Assembly: GCF_027923225.1 (NCBI RefSeq)
Contig: NZ_BSDI01000038.1
Span: 21,539-85,538 of the forward strand
Direction: 5' to 3'
DNA: 64,000 nucleotides
From: Phytohabitans aurantiacus
Lineage (GTDB): Bacteria > Actinomycetota > Actinomycetes > Mycobacteriales > Micromonosporaceae
Both the position numbers and the translations under genes were made by a program. Under the pieces are notes generated by a model that saw nothing but the letters and a program-made list of their open reading frames with translations, made no database searches and was not told where the DNA came from. Of the stretch, positions 40,721 through 50,356 are shown piece by piece (the stretch's first letter is position 1; each line of letters begins with the position of its first letter).

Positions 40721-43700
40721 TTGGACTCGCGGATTGGCCAGCCGTTGTACCGATGCGGCGAAAGCGCGGTCGTACGTGCCGCTCAGCATGTCGAGTTGCC
40801 GCTGCCGCCCTGGCCGGACCTGACCGGCGAGAGCACCGCCCACGTAGAGGAGTGGCGCGCGTGGCTGCGGAGCATCTGGGCGGTGGATGCGGTTGTCGAG
40901 GCGGTCGAGCACGCCAGTCCCGCGCTCGCGGACGAGGTGGCAGCGGTATGTGGTGGGCGGCGCCGGAGCGCTCGCCAGATACGCCGGACCGTGTTCGCCC
41001 TGACCAGGTACCTGTTGCGGATGATGGGGCGGGCCACGCCGTTCGGACTGTTCGCTGGCGTGGCTCCCGCGTCCTTCGATTCCAAGCTCGTCGTACGCTG
41101 GGGTGACCGGCACCATGCCGTCGCCTCGGCCGACGGGTCCTGGCTGTCGGATGTCGTCGCGCGACTCGAAGCGTGCCCGGAACTGCTTGAGCGATTGTCG
41201 CTGTCGGCCAACGACACCGCCTTCGTTCGCGGCGATCGCCTGGTCGTGCCGTTCCAGCCAGAGGTGCGCACCGACGACCGCGTCGTCGCGGTGGACGTGT
41301 CGATCCGCAACACAGCGGCGGTCCGTCTGGTGGTGGAGGCAGCTACAGCGCCGATTCGGGGCGAGGTGCTAGCGGCGAAACTGGCGGCAGACTTCCCCAC
41401 CACGCCCCGAACCAGGATCCGGGACCTGCTGGCCGACCTGGTCAGCCGGTGCGCGCTGATCACCAGCCTTCACGCGCCCAGCACGGTCGCGGATGCCTTC
41501 GGCCACCTCCTGGAGCAGCTCGACGCCGTGCGGGCAAGTGAGATCTCGCAGCTGGCCGATCTCGTCGACCGGTTGCGGGAGATCCGCGCCGCGCTGCTCC
41601 AGCACAACCAGGCCGGCTCACAACGGCGGGATATCGGAACGGCAGCCACAAACCAGATGAGGGCGGTTACAGCCACCGCGCGTCAGCCGCTGGCCGTAGA
41701 CCTGCACCTGGACTGCACGCTCGTCCTGCCCTGGCAGGTCATGCGCGAGGCCGCGATCGCCGCGTCGGCGCTAGTGCGCCTGACCGCGTACCCGTCTGGA
41801 CCGATCGCGTGGCAGAGCTACCACAACCGGTTCTTCGAGCGGTACGGGATCGGGGCGCTTGTTCCGGTGCTGGACGTCGTCGACCCGGACGTCGGGCTTG
41901 GTTTCCCGGACGGGTATCAGGGCGCTGGGCCGGAGCCGGCGAGATCGATAGACGATCGCGACGCGCGGCTGCTGACGCTGGCACAGTCCGCAGCTTTGGA
42001 CGGCTGCGACGAGATCGTCCTGGACGAGCGCCTGCTCGCCGAACTGTCGCACCAGCGTCTTGAGCGGGCACGGCTACAGCCGCACGCTGAGCTGTGTTTC
42101 CAGGTCCATGCCCGATCGCAAGCCGCAATCGCCTGCGGCGAATTCGAGCTGGCCGTCGTGAGCGTCTCCCGTGGTGTCGGCACGATGAGCGGCCGTTTCG
42201 TAGAACTACTCGGCCAGGAGAGATTCACTGCCACGTTCGCGCGGCTGCCCACTGGCAACCCCGACGCACTGTCGGTACAGGTGTCGATCCCGCCATTTCT
42301 CGCGCGGGCCGGCCACGTCGCGCGTGCTCCCCAGTTCCTACCGGCCGGGATCAGCGTGGCCGAGCAGCGCGGTTCCGGCGACGGCGTGATCCGGCTTGAG
42401 GACATTGTCGTGGGGTGCGACAGCGAACGCCTCTATCTGGCCTCGCTCGCTCACGGGCGGCTGCTGGAGCCGACGATGCTGCATGCCCTCGACTTGCGGG
42501 TGCACGCTTCGCCGTTGGCGCGGTTTCTCGTCGAAGTGGGGCGAGCGCAGGCCGCCGTGTTCGCCGGCTTCGATTGGGGTGCGGCCGCCCATCTGCCCGT
42601 GTTGCCGCGGCTACGGTACAGGCGAACGATTCTGGCGCCGGCTCGGTGGCTGCTCGATCAGGCCGAGTTCGGCGGACGCCATGCGCCGTGGGCGCGGTGG
42701 CAGGAGGCCCTGGCGGGGTGGCGCGCCCGGCGCCGCCTGCCTGACCACGTCTACCTGACTGAGGCAGACCAACGCCTGCCACTGGACCTCTCCGAGCCGA
42801 GCCACACCGCTCTGTTGCGCGATCACCTGGAGCGCTCCGGGCGAGCGGTGTTGACCGAGGCGCCCGGCCGTGAAGCGTTCGGGTGGTTCGGCGGCCGCGC
42901 CCACGAGGTCGTCGTCCCGCTGACGGCAACCCGAACCGCGCACCAGCCTGCGCCGCTGGTCAGCCCGGCCCGGCTGTTCGGCCGAGACCACGGGCACCTG
43001 CCCGGCGCCTCCAGGTGGCTGTACGCCAAGCTGTACGGGCATCCCGAACGGCAGCCTGAGATCCTGGCCTCGCAGTTGCCGACCCTGTTGTCCGAATGGG
43101 GCGAGCCGCCGCTGTGGTGGTACATCCGTTATCGCGACCCGCATCCGCACCTGCGCCTTCGCATCCTGCTCGCCGACGCCAACGAGTTCGGGCCCGCTGC
43201 GGGGCGGGTCAGCGTCTGGGCGGGTCGGCTGCGCCGGCTGGGTCTGCTGGGAGACGTGCAGTTCACCGCGTACTACCCGGAGATGGGGCGGTGGGGCAGC
43301 GGTCCCCTGATGGTGGCGGCCGAGGCGGTATTCAGCGCCGACTCACGCGCGCTGGTCACCGAGTTCTCCCAGCCGTCGCGGTCGGCTCGGCAGGCCCTGA
43401 CGGCCGCCCACTTCGTGGCGATCTCCACCGCCTTCCACGGCGGTACGAGCGCTGGCATGGACTGGCTAATCAGGTACGCGAGGACCGACACGACCGCGGC
43501 TCCAGCCCGGACCGTTCTCGACGAGGCCGTGCGGCTGGCCGATCCCACCGACGACTGGGCGCATCTTCGCGCAGCTCCCGGCGGACACGCGATCTCCGCG
43601 GCGTGGGAGCCCCGCCGCCACGCCCTGGCCGCGTATCGCGCGCTGCTGGACGCGAACGACGGCATCAGCCAGGACATCGTCCTGGACTCGTTGCTGCACG

Positions 43701-43813
43701 CCCACCACATCAGAGCGGTTGGCATCGACCGTGACGACGAGCGCACCTGCCTACGCCTGGCCCGCTCGGCAGCCCTCGCGTGGAACGCGCGCTCTGGAAG
43801 GACTGGCACATGA
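40721..43813 (+). CDS. lanB: Class I lanthipeptide dehydratase LanB (full length)
   Basis: The protein has 1,030 residues. The N-terminal glutamylation domain (RYLLRMMGRATPFGLFAGVA near 90-110; RIDTSTAT-opposite frame excluded) leads into the long Lant_dehydr region. The C-terminal elimination domain (SpaB_C type) follows from about residue 750 (WLYAKLYGHPERQPEILASQ, WWYIRYRDPHPHLRLRILLA). LanB enzymes glutamylate Ser/Thr of the precursor with Glu-tRNA and eliminate glutamate to give Dha/Dhb. Both catalytic halves are in one chain, unlike split thiopeptide systems. The TTG start at 40721 follows a GAGGGGGTGAGAG ribosome site. The stop overlaps lanC (ATGA). Confidence 0.93.
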   Translation: MDSRIGQPLYRCGESAVVRAAQHVELPLPPWPDLTGESTAHVEEWRAWLRSIWAVDAVVEAVEHASPALADEVAAVCGGRRRSARQIRRTVFALTRYLLRMMGRATPFGLFAGVAPASFDSKLVVRWGDRHHAVASADGSWLSDVVARLEACPELLERLSLSANDTAFVRGDRLVVPFQPEVRTDDRVVAVDVSIRNTAAVRLVVEAATAPIRGEVLAAKLAADFPTTPRTRIRDLLADLVSRCALITSLHAPSTVADAFGHLLEQLDAVRASEISQLADLVDRLREIRAALLQHNQAGSQRRDIGTAATNQMRAVTATARQPLAVDLHLDCTLVLPWQVMREAAIAASALVRLTAYPSGPIAWQSYHNRFFERYGIGALVPVLDVVDPDVGLGFPDGYQGAGPEPARSIDDRDARLLTLAQSAALDGCDEIVLDERLLAELSHQRLERARLQPHAELCFQVHARSQAAIACGEFELAVVSVSRGVGTMSGRFVELLGQERFTATFARLPTGNPDALSVQVSIPPFLARAGHVARAPQFLPAGISVAEQRGSGDGVIRLEDIVVGCDSERLYLASLAHGRLLEPTMLHALDLRVHASPLARFLVEVGRAQAAVFAGFDWGAAAHLPVLPRLRYRRTILAPARWLLDQAEFGGRHAPWARWQEALAGWRARRRLPDHVYLTEADQRLPLDLSEPSHTALLRDHLERSGRAVLTEAPGREAFGWFGGRAHEVVVPLTATRTAHQPAPLVSPARLFGRDHGHLPGASRWLYAKLYGHPERQPEILASQLPTLLSEWGEPPLWWYIRYRDPHPHLRLRILLADANEFGPAAGRVSVWAGRLRRLGLLGDVQFTAYYPEMGRWGSGPLMVAAEAVFSADSRALVTEFSQPSRSARQALTAAHFVAISTAFHGGTSAGMDWLIRYARTDTTAAPARTVLDEAVRLADPTDDWAHLRAAPGGHAISAAWEPRRHALAAYRALLDANDGISQDIVLDSLLHAHHIRAVGIDRDDERTCLRLARSAALAWNARSGRTGT

Positions 43814-45060
43814 CCACGGCGCTGCTGGAAACCGCCAGCTCCGTGGCCGACGCGATCGCCGATCGGTTGGCGTCACCGTCGACCCGCCATGGCGTACAGG
43901 TGCCGAACGGTTGGTGGCCACAGTCCTTGGCGCACGGCGCCGCAGGCGTTGCCCTACTGCACATCGAACGTGCCCGCGCTGGTCTTGGACCATGGCAGCG
44001 TGCCCACGACTGGCTCGCGGCCGCCGCTGGCGGCGAAGTCCTGGCCGGAGACGACAGCCATCTTCACTACGGCGCGCCAGCTCTGGCCTACGCCCTGCGT
44101 GCCGCAGCCGACGAGCATGGCCGCTACGCACGAGCACTCGACACCCTCGACCGACGGGTGGCCACCTCCACCCGGCGCCGCCTGCAGCACGCGCACGCGC
44201 GCATCGACCGTGGCCAGCTGCCCGCGCTGGCGGAGTTCGACGCCATTCGCGGCCTGACCGGCCTCGGCGCCCACCTACTGCGCAGCGACCCGCACGGGGA
44301 TCTCTTGCGCGCCGTCCTGAACTACCTGGTCCGGTTGACCGAGCCGATAACCGACCGCGGGGAGTCGGTGCCGGGCTGGTGGACCCGGCAGGCTCCATCC
44401 GGCAGGCATTCCGAGAGCTTTCCGGGTGGCCACGGCAACAATGGCATGGCGCACGGCGTCGGCGGCCCGCTGGCGCTGCTGGCGCTCGCGATGGTCAACG
44501 GTGTCAAGGTGGCCGGTCAGACCAAGGCGATCAAACGGATCTGCGCCTGGCTCGACCGGTGGCGTCAAGGCGGCAAGACGCGCCCGTGGTGGCCGTACTG
44601 GCTGACTCTGACGCAGCTGAGCACCCGGACCCACGCCTTGTCGGGGCCGTCGCGCCCGTCCTGGTGCTACGGCACCGCCGGGCTCGCCCGCGCCCAGCAA
44701 CTCGCCGCCCTAGCAACCGGTGACACCAGCCAACAACGGATGGCCGAGCACGCGCTGCTCAGCGCGATGACCGATCCACGGCAACTCGCCGCGACCACCG
44801 ACCTGTCGCTGTGCCACGGGTACGCCGGGCTGATGCACATCCTGCGGTGCGCCGACGCCGACGCGATCACTCCACAGTTCGCCGCCTGCGTGCCGTGGCT
44901 GCTCAACTCGGTCCTCTCTGGCACCACCGAGCGCCTGGCAGCCTCGGGTGGCGACGTCGGACTGCTCGAAGGAGCCGCAGGCATCGCCTTGGCCCTGCAC
45001 GCTCTGCGCACGGACGCGCCACCGCCCTCTGGCTGGGACGCTTTCCTACTGATCAGGTGA
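43810..45060 (+). CDS. lanC: Lanthionine synthetase LanC
   Basis: The protein has 416 residues of the LanC alpha-barrel family, the usual length for this enzyme. The zinc ligands are present: Cys286 in WCYGTAGLARA, and Cys335-His336 in LCHGYAGLMHIL. GWWPQSLAHGAAGVALLHIE marks the N-terminal repeat. LanC adds cysteine thiols to Dha/Dhb to close thioether rings. The ATG overlaps the lanB stop, so the two are made together. Confidence 0.95.
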   Translation: MTTALLETASSVADAIADRLASPSTRHGVQVPNGWWPQSLAHGAAGVALLHIERARAGLGPWQRAHDWLAAAAGGEVLAGDDSHLHYGAPALAYALRAAADEHGRYARALDTLDRRVATSTRRRLQHAHARIDRGQLPALAEFDAIRGLTGLGAHLLRSDPHGDLLRAVLNYLVRLTEPITDRGESVPGWWTRQAPSGRHSESFPGGHGNNGMAHGVGGPLALLALAMVNGVKVAGQTKAIKRICAWLDRWRQGGKTRPWWPYWLTLTQLSTRTHALSGPSRPSWCYGTAGLARAQQLAALATGDTSQQRMAEHALLSAMTDPRQLAATTDLSLCHGYAGLMHILRCADADAITPQFAACVPWLLNSVLSGTTERLAASGGDVGLLEGAAGIALALHALRTDAPPPSGWDAFLLIR

Positions 45061-45080
45061 CCACCAGGAGGGAGGAACCG

Positions 45081-47171
45081 GTGGAACCGGGAACCTGGCC
45101 ACAGGCCATCATCGAGTTCGCCGACCGCGACCGGCGAACCGCCGAACGCGTCGCCGTTGACCACCTCCACCCCGCACTCGCGACAGCCCGTGCGAACGGC
45201 TCCATCACCGAGTGGTTCTTCATCCGCAAAGGCCCGTGCTGGCGGCTGCGCTATCGCCCAACCGGACACAGCGCCCGCGCACCGCTCGAACGCCTCTTGG
45301 ACAAGCTGGCGAGCGAGCGGCACATCTGCGGCTGGACGGCGGGAATCTATGAACCGGAGGAGGTCGCGTTCGGCGGCAGCGCCGGTATGACCGTCGCCCA
45401 CGAACTGTTCGACCGCGACAGCCGCCACGTCCTCGACTACCTGAGCAGGCAGCCAGTTCTTGGGCGCAGAGAACTCGGAGTCCTACTGTGCAGCGCGCTG
45501 ATGCGCGCCGCCGGGCTGGACTGGTACGAGCAAGGCGACGTCTGGGCCAGAGTCGGGCAGCACCGGCCCGGCACCGACGAACCGCCGGCCGCGCGCCTGA
45601 ACCGCCACATGCGCCACCTCATGACCGTCGACGTACATCCATTGGTGACGGTGGGACCGTTGGCCACGATCGACAACTGGATCGCCGCCTACGAGCGAGC
45701 CGGACATCAACTGGCCGACCTTGCCCGCACTGGTGTGCTGGAGCGCGGCATACGAGCCGTCCTCACCCACCACGTGCTCTTCAGCTGGAACCGACTCGGC
45801 TTGCCCGCCACCGAGCAGAGCACCCTGGCCAGACTCGCGAGAGAGGTAATCATGGGAGAACCAGACGACGCCGTGTCGACGACCGGGGCGAGCGTAGGTC
45901 CCACTAGGGTCGGCACGGTGACGACCGATATGACCGAAAAACCCGTCGCCGAACACGCCGCCGAACTGCGCGACGCGCTCGTCAGCAAGCTCCACGAGCA
46001 AGGAACCGTACACACCGCGAGCGTCGAGGCCGCGCTTCGTGCGGTGCCGCGCCACGTGTTCCTCCCACAGGTACCGATCGAGCAGGCGTACGCCGACGAA
46101 CCGGTCTACACCAAGCACGACGGCGCTGTGTCGATCAGCGCCGCCTCGCAACCGACGATCGTCGCGATGATGCTCGAACAGCTCCAGGTCGAGTCCGGCA
46201 ACCGGATCCTGGAGATCGGCGCCGCCACCGGTTACAACGCCGCACTCCTCGCGTACCTGGCAGGCCAGGGCGGCCATGTCACCACGATCGACGTCGACGA
46301 AGACCTTGTGGATGGCGCACGTGCGGGTCTCGAGGCAGCTGGCATCCGCAACGTCCGCGTCGTCCTCGGCGACGGTGCGCTCGGCTACCCGCCGGACGCG
46401 CCGTACGACCGCATCATCGCCACCGTTGGCGCTTGGGGCACGCCCCCGCCGGCGTGGCAGGAACAGCTCGCCCCACACGGCCGGCTCGTGGCCCCGCTGC
46501 GGATACGTGGCAGCATCTCGCGGTCCATCGTGTTCGAGCACGACGGGCCCGGCCACTGGCGCAGCAGCTCCAGCCAGATGTGCTCGTTCATGCCGCTCCG
46601 CGGCGGGGTGGCCGACGACCCCCGGCGCCTGGTCACGCTCGCCGACGAAGGCGTCATCATTCAGGCCCACCAGGAGCAGGCAGTCGACGAGGCGGCCCTG
46701 GAGGGCGTTCTCCGCCAGCCCGGCGGCGAAACGTGGACGTCGGTGCGATTCCGCGGGCAGGAGTCGATGGAGTGGATGGACCTCTACCTGACCCTCTCAC
46801 TGGACACGGCCCTGAGCCGCATGACGGTCCAACCGTCCGCCGTCGACAGCGGCATGGTGGAGCCCCAGTTCGGTTGGGGCGCCATGGCGACCGTCGACAA
46901 GAGCTCCCTGGCCTACCTCACCCTGCGTTCCACGCCGGCGCCCGATGGAACCGGACGGCTGTATGAGGTCGGCGTCATCGGTCATGGCCCCGATGGTGAT
47001 CAGCTCACCAGCCGCGTCGCTGACGCCATCCGCACCTGGGACCAGGACTACCGCACCCTGCCGGTCGAGTTCGAGCTCCTGCCATCTGGTGTCCGAGCAC
47101 CAGCCGAAGATGCACCGGGCACGTTCGTCGTCGCCACGCCACACAACGACCTCATCGTCTCCTGGCGCTGA
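45081..47171 (+). CDS. FxLD-system methyltransferase fused to a thiopeptide-type elimination domain
   Basis: The protein has 696 residues. Residues 1-265 form a thiopeptide-type bacteriocin (SpaB_C-like) domain (WFFIRKGPCWRLRYRPTGHS near 45-65). From about 285 comes a protein-L-isoaspartate O-methyltransferase (PCMT) domain, with VPRHVFLPQVPIEQAYADEP and the SAM site ILEIGAATGYNAALLAYL (near 376). In related class I clusters such methyltransferases methylate a core Asp, leading to succinimide and isoaspartate. GTG 45081 was chosen because GGAGG lies six bases upstream; GTG 45057 overlapping lanC is also in frame. Confidence 0.92.
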   Translation: MEPGTWPQAIIEFADRDRRTAERVAVDHLHPALATARANGSITEWFFIRKGPCWRLRYRPTGHSARAPLERLLDKLASERHICGWTAGIYEPEEVAFGGSAGMTVAHELFDRDSRHVLDYLSRQPVLGRRELGVLLCSALMRAAGLDWYEQGDVWARVGQHRPGTDEPPAARLNRHMRHLMTVDVHPLVTVGPLATIDNWIAAYERAGHQLADLARTGVLERGIRAVLTHHVLFSWNRLGLPATEQSTLARLAREVIMGEPDDAVSTTGASVGPTRVGTVTTDMTEKPVAEHAAELRDALVSKLHEQGTVHTASVEAALRAVPRHVFLPQVPIEQAYADEPVYTKHDGAVSISAASQPTIVAMMLEQLQVESGNRILEIGAATGYNAALLAYLAGQGGHVTTIDVDEDLVDGARAGLEAAGIRNVRVVLGDGALGYPPDAPYDRIIATVGAWGTPPPAWQEQLAPHGRLVAPLRIRGSISRSIVFEHDGPGHWRSSSSQMCSFMPLRGGVADDPRRLVTLADEGVIIQAHQEQAVDEAALEGVLRQPGGETWTSVRFRGQESMEWMDLYLTLSLDTALSRMTVQPSAVDSGMVEPQFGWGAMATVDKSSLAYLTLRSTPAPDGTGRLYEVGVIGHGPDGDQLTSRVADAIRTWDQDYRTLPVEFELLPSGVRAPAEDAPGTFVVATPHNDLIVSWR

Positions 47172-47172
47172 G

Positions 47173-48264
47173 ATGGTGGATCTCGACCGGATCGCGAGGC
47201 GGTTTCCTCTCGTTGCCCGCCCTCGGCCGGCCTGCCTTGCGCTTGAGGAGCGGGTAAAGCAGGTGGGCGAGCTTGCACGGGCCGCCCGGGCTGGGGAGGG
47301 TGACCGTCTGGCTCGTGCCGCCTCGGCCAGCAACCTCGCCGCCTTGATCGCCAGCGACTGTGGCATGCCCGACCTCGCCAGGACGCTGTGCTGGCGCCAG
47401 TTCGATGTCTACATGCGCGCGCGGCCACTGGACGCGCCGTCCGCACGGCATGCGCTTGAGCCGATCGTCAATCTTGCTCGGCTCCACATCCGGGACGGCG
47501 ATGGTGCGAGCGCGTACTCGCTGCTTGACACCTTGTACCGGGCCGTCAGATCCGCTACGAAGGGCTTGATCGACGGCCGACAGGTGTCCTTCCAGGGCTT
47601 CACTGCCTCAGCCGAGGACCACCGCACGCTCTGCCAGTGGTTGTGGACCGTCGTACTTGCCGAGGGCACACGAGCCCTCGCGACCGCCGGACGCTGGTCC
47701 GAAGCGCTGGCTCATGCCGAACAGCATCGCGGTGTAGGCGATCGGCTCATGGATGGCCGGCAAGTCGCCATCCTGGCCAACTGTCTGGCCGGCGATCCCG
47801 CCGCCGCGCTCGCGATCCTGGAGGCGAGCGCGATCTCCGAGCCATGGGAGGGAGCGGTCGCCGCCTGCCTCAAGGTGTTCTGCCTCAATGCCAGCGCCAG
47901 GCCGGTCGGCGCCGCTGTCGACGAGATGGTGGAGCGTTACCTCGCGCTCGACACCGCGCCCGAACTCGTAGTGTTCCGCACCCGTGTCGGCCTCAGCTTG
48001 GTCGATCTCGCGGACGGAGCCGATCAAGCCGACGTTTCCCAAGCCACTACGCGCCTTTTAGATGAGGCGGTAACGGCTCGAGACGGATACGCCGGGCGAG
48101 AGGTACTCGCCCACAACGCATCCAGAGCCCGACTCACCTTGACACAGGAGCGGATCTTGCGCGCCGTCGTGGAGTCGTCGAGGCTTGGGCGCGGCATCAT
48201 GTCGGCGCAAATGGTGGCCGACCTGCTAAAAGCCATGTCAATGAGCGAGGCCGCGACGGTATGA
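47173..48264 (+). CDS. Helical-repeat protein of the lanthipeptide cluster, unknown function
   Basis: The protein has 363 residues, all helical and TPR-like: ARTLCWRQFDVYMRARPLDA, LEPIVNLARLHIRDGDGASA, and EALAHAEQHRGVGDRLMDGR. There is no DNA-binding HTH and no enzyme motif. Similar proteins occur at the end of actinobacterial class I lanthipeptide operons, and a regulatory or scaffold role is possible. It begins one base after the methyltransferase stop and is the last gene of the operon. Confidence 0.75.
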   Translation: MVDLDRIARRFPLVARPRPACLALEERVKQVGELARAARAGEGDRLARAASASNLAALIASDCGMPDLARTLCWRQFDVYMRARPLDAPSARHALEPIVNLARLHIRDGDGASAYSLLDTLYRAVRSATKGLIDGRQVSFQGFTASAEDHRTLCQWLWTVVLAEGTRALATAGRWSEALAHAEQHRGVGDRLMDGRQVAILANCLAGDPAAALAILEASAISEPWEGAVAACLKVFCLNASARPVGAAVDEMVERYLALDTAPELVVFRTRVGLSLVDLADGADQADVSQATTRLLDEAVTARDGYAGREVLAHNASRARLTLTQERILRAVVESSRLGRGIMSAQMVADLLKAMSMSEAATV

Positions 48265-48369
48265 GGGCATCCGCAAACACGCCCACCCCGTCCTGTCGTG
48301 CCGCGTTGTGCGCACTCGGTCATGCGGACCATAGCGCGATAACGCTGACTGCACCATGCTACCGGTAGC

Positions 48370-49512
48370 CTAGCCGAAATTCCGTTTTGCAAGCTTCTCC
48401 CAATACGCCATGATCTGAAATTCATAAGCAAGATATGGTCGGACCGCAGCATCTGGATTGAGTCGGATTACTGCATCCAGCCATATCAGCAGGCCGATAA
48501 ACGATCGCTCCATTCGTTGCCGCTCGACTTTGGCATGTAGTCCCGCGTTGAAATCCTCGACCAGTTCCTCCAACCTTGCACCTAGAGCAGGAACTCGATC
48601 GATCGCTGGAGGATCCGCACTATTTGCTGCATCCGTTAAATACGCCCAAATCCTGTTCCTGTATTGCTGCAGACCTACCTTTCTGCCATTTATCAACCCT
48701 TCGCGGGCAGGGAACCAGTAGTTCGCCAAGGCTTCCAGGAAGCGGCGCCCAGAGAGTGCCGCTTGGGCAAGGTCTTCCTCCGTCTGCGAGGTGTGTATCG
48801 CGCGCATGGCTGCTGCTAGGATGTTGAACAGGTGGGGGTGTATTTCCTCGAGCGTCAGAGCCAACTCCGATACCGTTTCACCGGAGATCCCTTCCAAGCC
48901 GCTAGCGACATCTAGGACGTATTCGATGCGCTGAAAATACTCGAGATCGGTGTACTGATCGAACATCGTCTTCCTTGCGCCTATGTCCTCGTACCGGACG
49001 GACATGCCAGAGTCCTCGATGATCTCCTTCTCGGCAATATCAGGGTCTGGGTTCGATCCTCCGGTGTAGAGAATAGATGCTACTGAGCCACGGAATCGAT
49101 AAAACTCCGGCAGCAACTGTCGGAAAAAATGCAGCTGAACCGGGTCACCGAAAGAGACATCCGTGGCGCCCAAGTATCCCTCTGTGTGCTTAAGTGCATG
49201 GTCCATTGCGTCAGCGGTCTCGTCGTTGATAGCTTGCAGCAGCCAGCAGAAGATCGTTGAGTCGGCCATCGCGTCCCGCAACCGTATCCGATGCAGACGG
49301 TCGAACCGCAATGGCGAGTACACCCTGCTGAGCAACTGAGGATAGGACGGGTCGCTTCTGTGTGACCACGTCAGGATGTCACCGATTGACACGCGAGTGT
49401 GCGTCTGGCGACTTTGCATTACGCCGGTTCCCAGGACCAGCCGTAGAACCGCGTAGCCGTAGTCAGGTCCGAGTGACGGAGCCGATGCGTCAAAGAGTAG
49501 TGCGACATTCAT
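48370..49512 (-). CDS. Hypothetical 380-aa protein in a low-GC island
   Basis: The protein has 380 residues with no recognised family. The first 30 residues look like a beta-alpha unit (NVALLFDASAPSLGPDYGYA); the rest is mainly helical with aromatic-rich segments such as YWFPAREGLINGRKVGLQQY. No transmembrane helix or signal peptide is seen. Codons are clearly less G/C-biased than in all neighbours, indicating foreign origin. Next to a bacteriocin cluster an immunity or defence role is possible, but nothing in the sequence shows it. Confidence 0.7.
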   Translation of the reverse strand: MNVALLFDASAPSLGPDYGYAVLRLVLGTGVMQSRQTHTRVSIGDILTWSHRSDPSYPQLLSRVYSPLRFDRLHRIRLRDAMADSTIFCWLLQAINDETADAMDHALKHTEGYLGATDVSFGDPVQLHFFRQLLPEFYRFRGSVASILYTGGSNPDPDIAEKEIIEDSGMSVRYEDIGARKTMFDQYTDLEYFQRIEYVLDVASGLEGISGETVSELALTLEEIHPHLFNILAAAMRAIHTSQTEEDLAQAALSGRRFLEALANYWFPAREGLINGRKVGLQQYRNRIWAYLTDAANSADPPAIDRVPALGARLEELVEDFNAGLHAKVERQRMERSFIGLLIWLDAVIRLNPDAAVRPYLAYEFQIMAYWEKLAKRNFG

Positions 49513-49584
49513 CTCGTTCGAACCTATCGGATAGTGCTTACGATCGCTAGTTCTACCGCCTAAGCGGGTGGTACGGGAAGCGAC

Positions 49585-50078
49585 TCAGTGCGACCCTGCA
49601 GTCGTCGCCGCAGACGTATTGGTCCACCCCAGGGCGGCTCGGTTGCATTCCTCATCCACTATTTCGAAGAAATGGCGTTCGCGCTTCGACCTTGCCTCCA
49701 CTTGGTAATAGCCGCGTGCAAGTTTCCACCAATCGCGTCGGGAGGGAACAGCGAAAAGAAGCGACGTCTGGGCGCGCACTCCGGCCTCACTAAACGCACC
49801 AAGACGTATCCAAGCTGGAAGTGCTTCATGTGCCAATTCAGAAAACCGTGCCTCCGGGATGACTCGGAATCCGCGGCCAAGGCATCTGCTGGATCCGCGA
49901 AAAGCGCTGGATCGTCCAGTGCCATCTTGATGAGTTCGGCTTGCGTCGCCCTAAATGCTTGAAGCCGGTTAACTTGAAGTTGTCGAACTTGCGCCAGCAA
50001 GCTGACCATAACGCCGACGAGCGCTAAGGATGAGATCAACGTCGAGACTATCGCGATAGTGAAGCTGGCGTCCGTCAT
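49585..50078 (-). pseudogene. DUF6082-family membrane protein with a frameshift
   Basis: Two frames are needed. The first (from ATG 50078) has a transmembrane helix (TLISSLALVGVMVSLLAQVR), then ELIKMALDDPALFADP and FLNWHMKHFQLGYVLV. The second, displaced by one base near 49795-49815, continues FSEAGVRAQTSLLFAVPSRR and DWWKLARGYYQVEARSKRER, ending FFEIVDEECNRA. Together they give the complete DUF6082 layout (helix, DDP motif, W..M..Y, RR.WW.R, F..IVD.E). Either the gene is broken or a -1 ribosomal slip restores it. Function of the family unknown. Confidence 0.65.
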
Positions 50079-50356
50079 CTGCTACATCCTCAATGTGTCA
50101 ACTCTGAGAATTGAGCACAGCATACTAGCCTGACGCAAAGAATAGCGGCTTACCGATCGCTGTACTAGACGGACAAGCCCGTTGAAGCTGTGGTCGAAGC
50201 GATCTTCCGGTGGCGTGGTCGGCATCCACAAACACGGCCACGCTATCCTCGACGCCGCCGATAGGTGCGACATCAGAATCGACTTCATCTTATTGCCGCC
50301 GCCTCCGATATTGGCATCAGGCGGCGGAGATCAGGAACTTCGTCGGTTCCTATCGG
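50079..50356. other. Non-coding gap in the low-GC island
   Basis: I see no convincing gene, RNA or repeat here. Base composition is A/T-richer than average and mixed, suggesting decayed sequence. Confidence 0.4.

Noticed and set aside
45483..46670. 395-codon minus-strand frame
   Set aside because: Shadow of the FxLD methyltransferase gene; no motif and no ribosome site.
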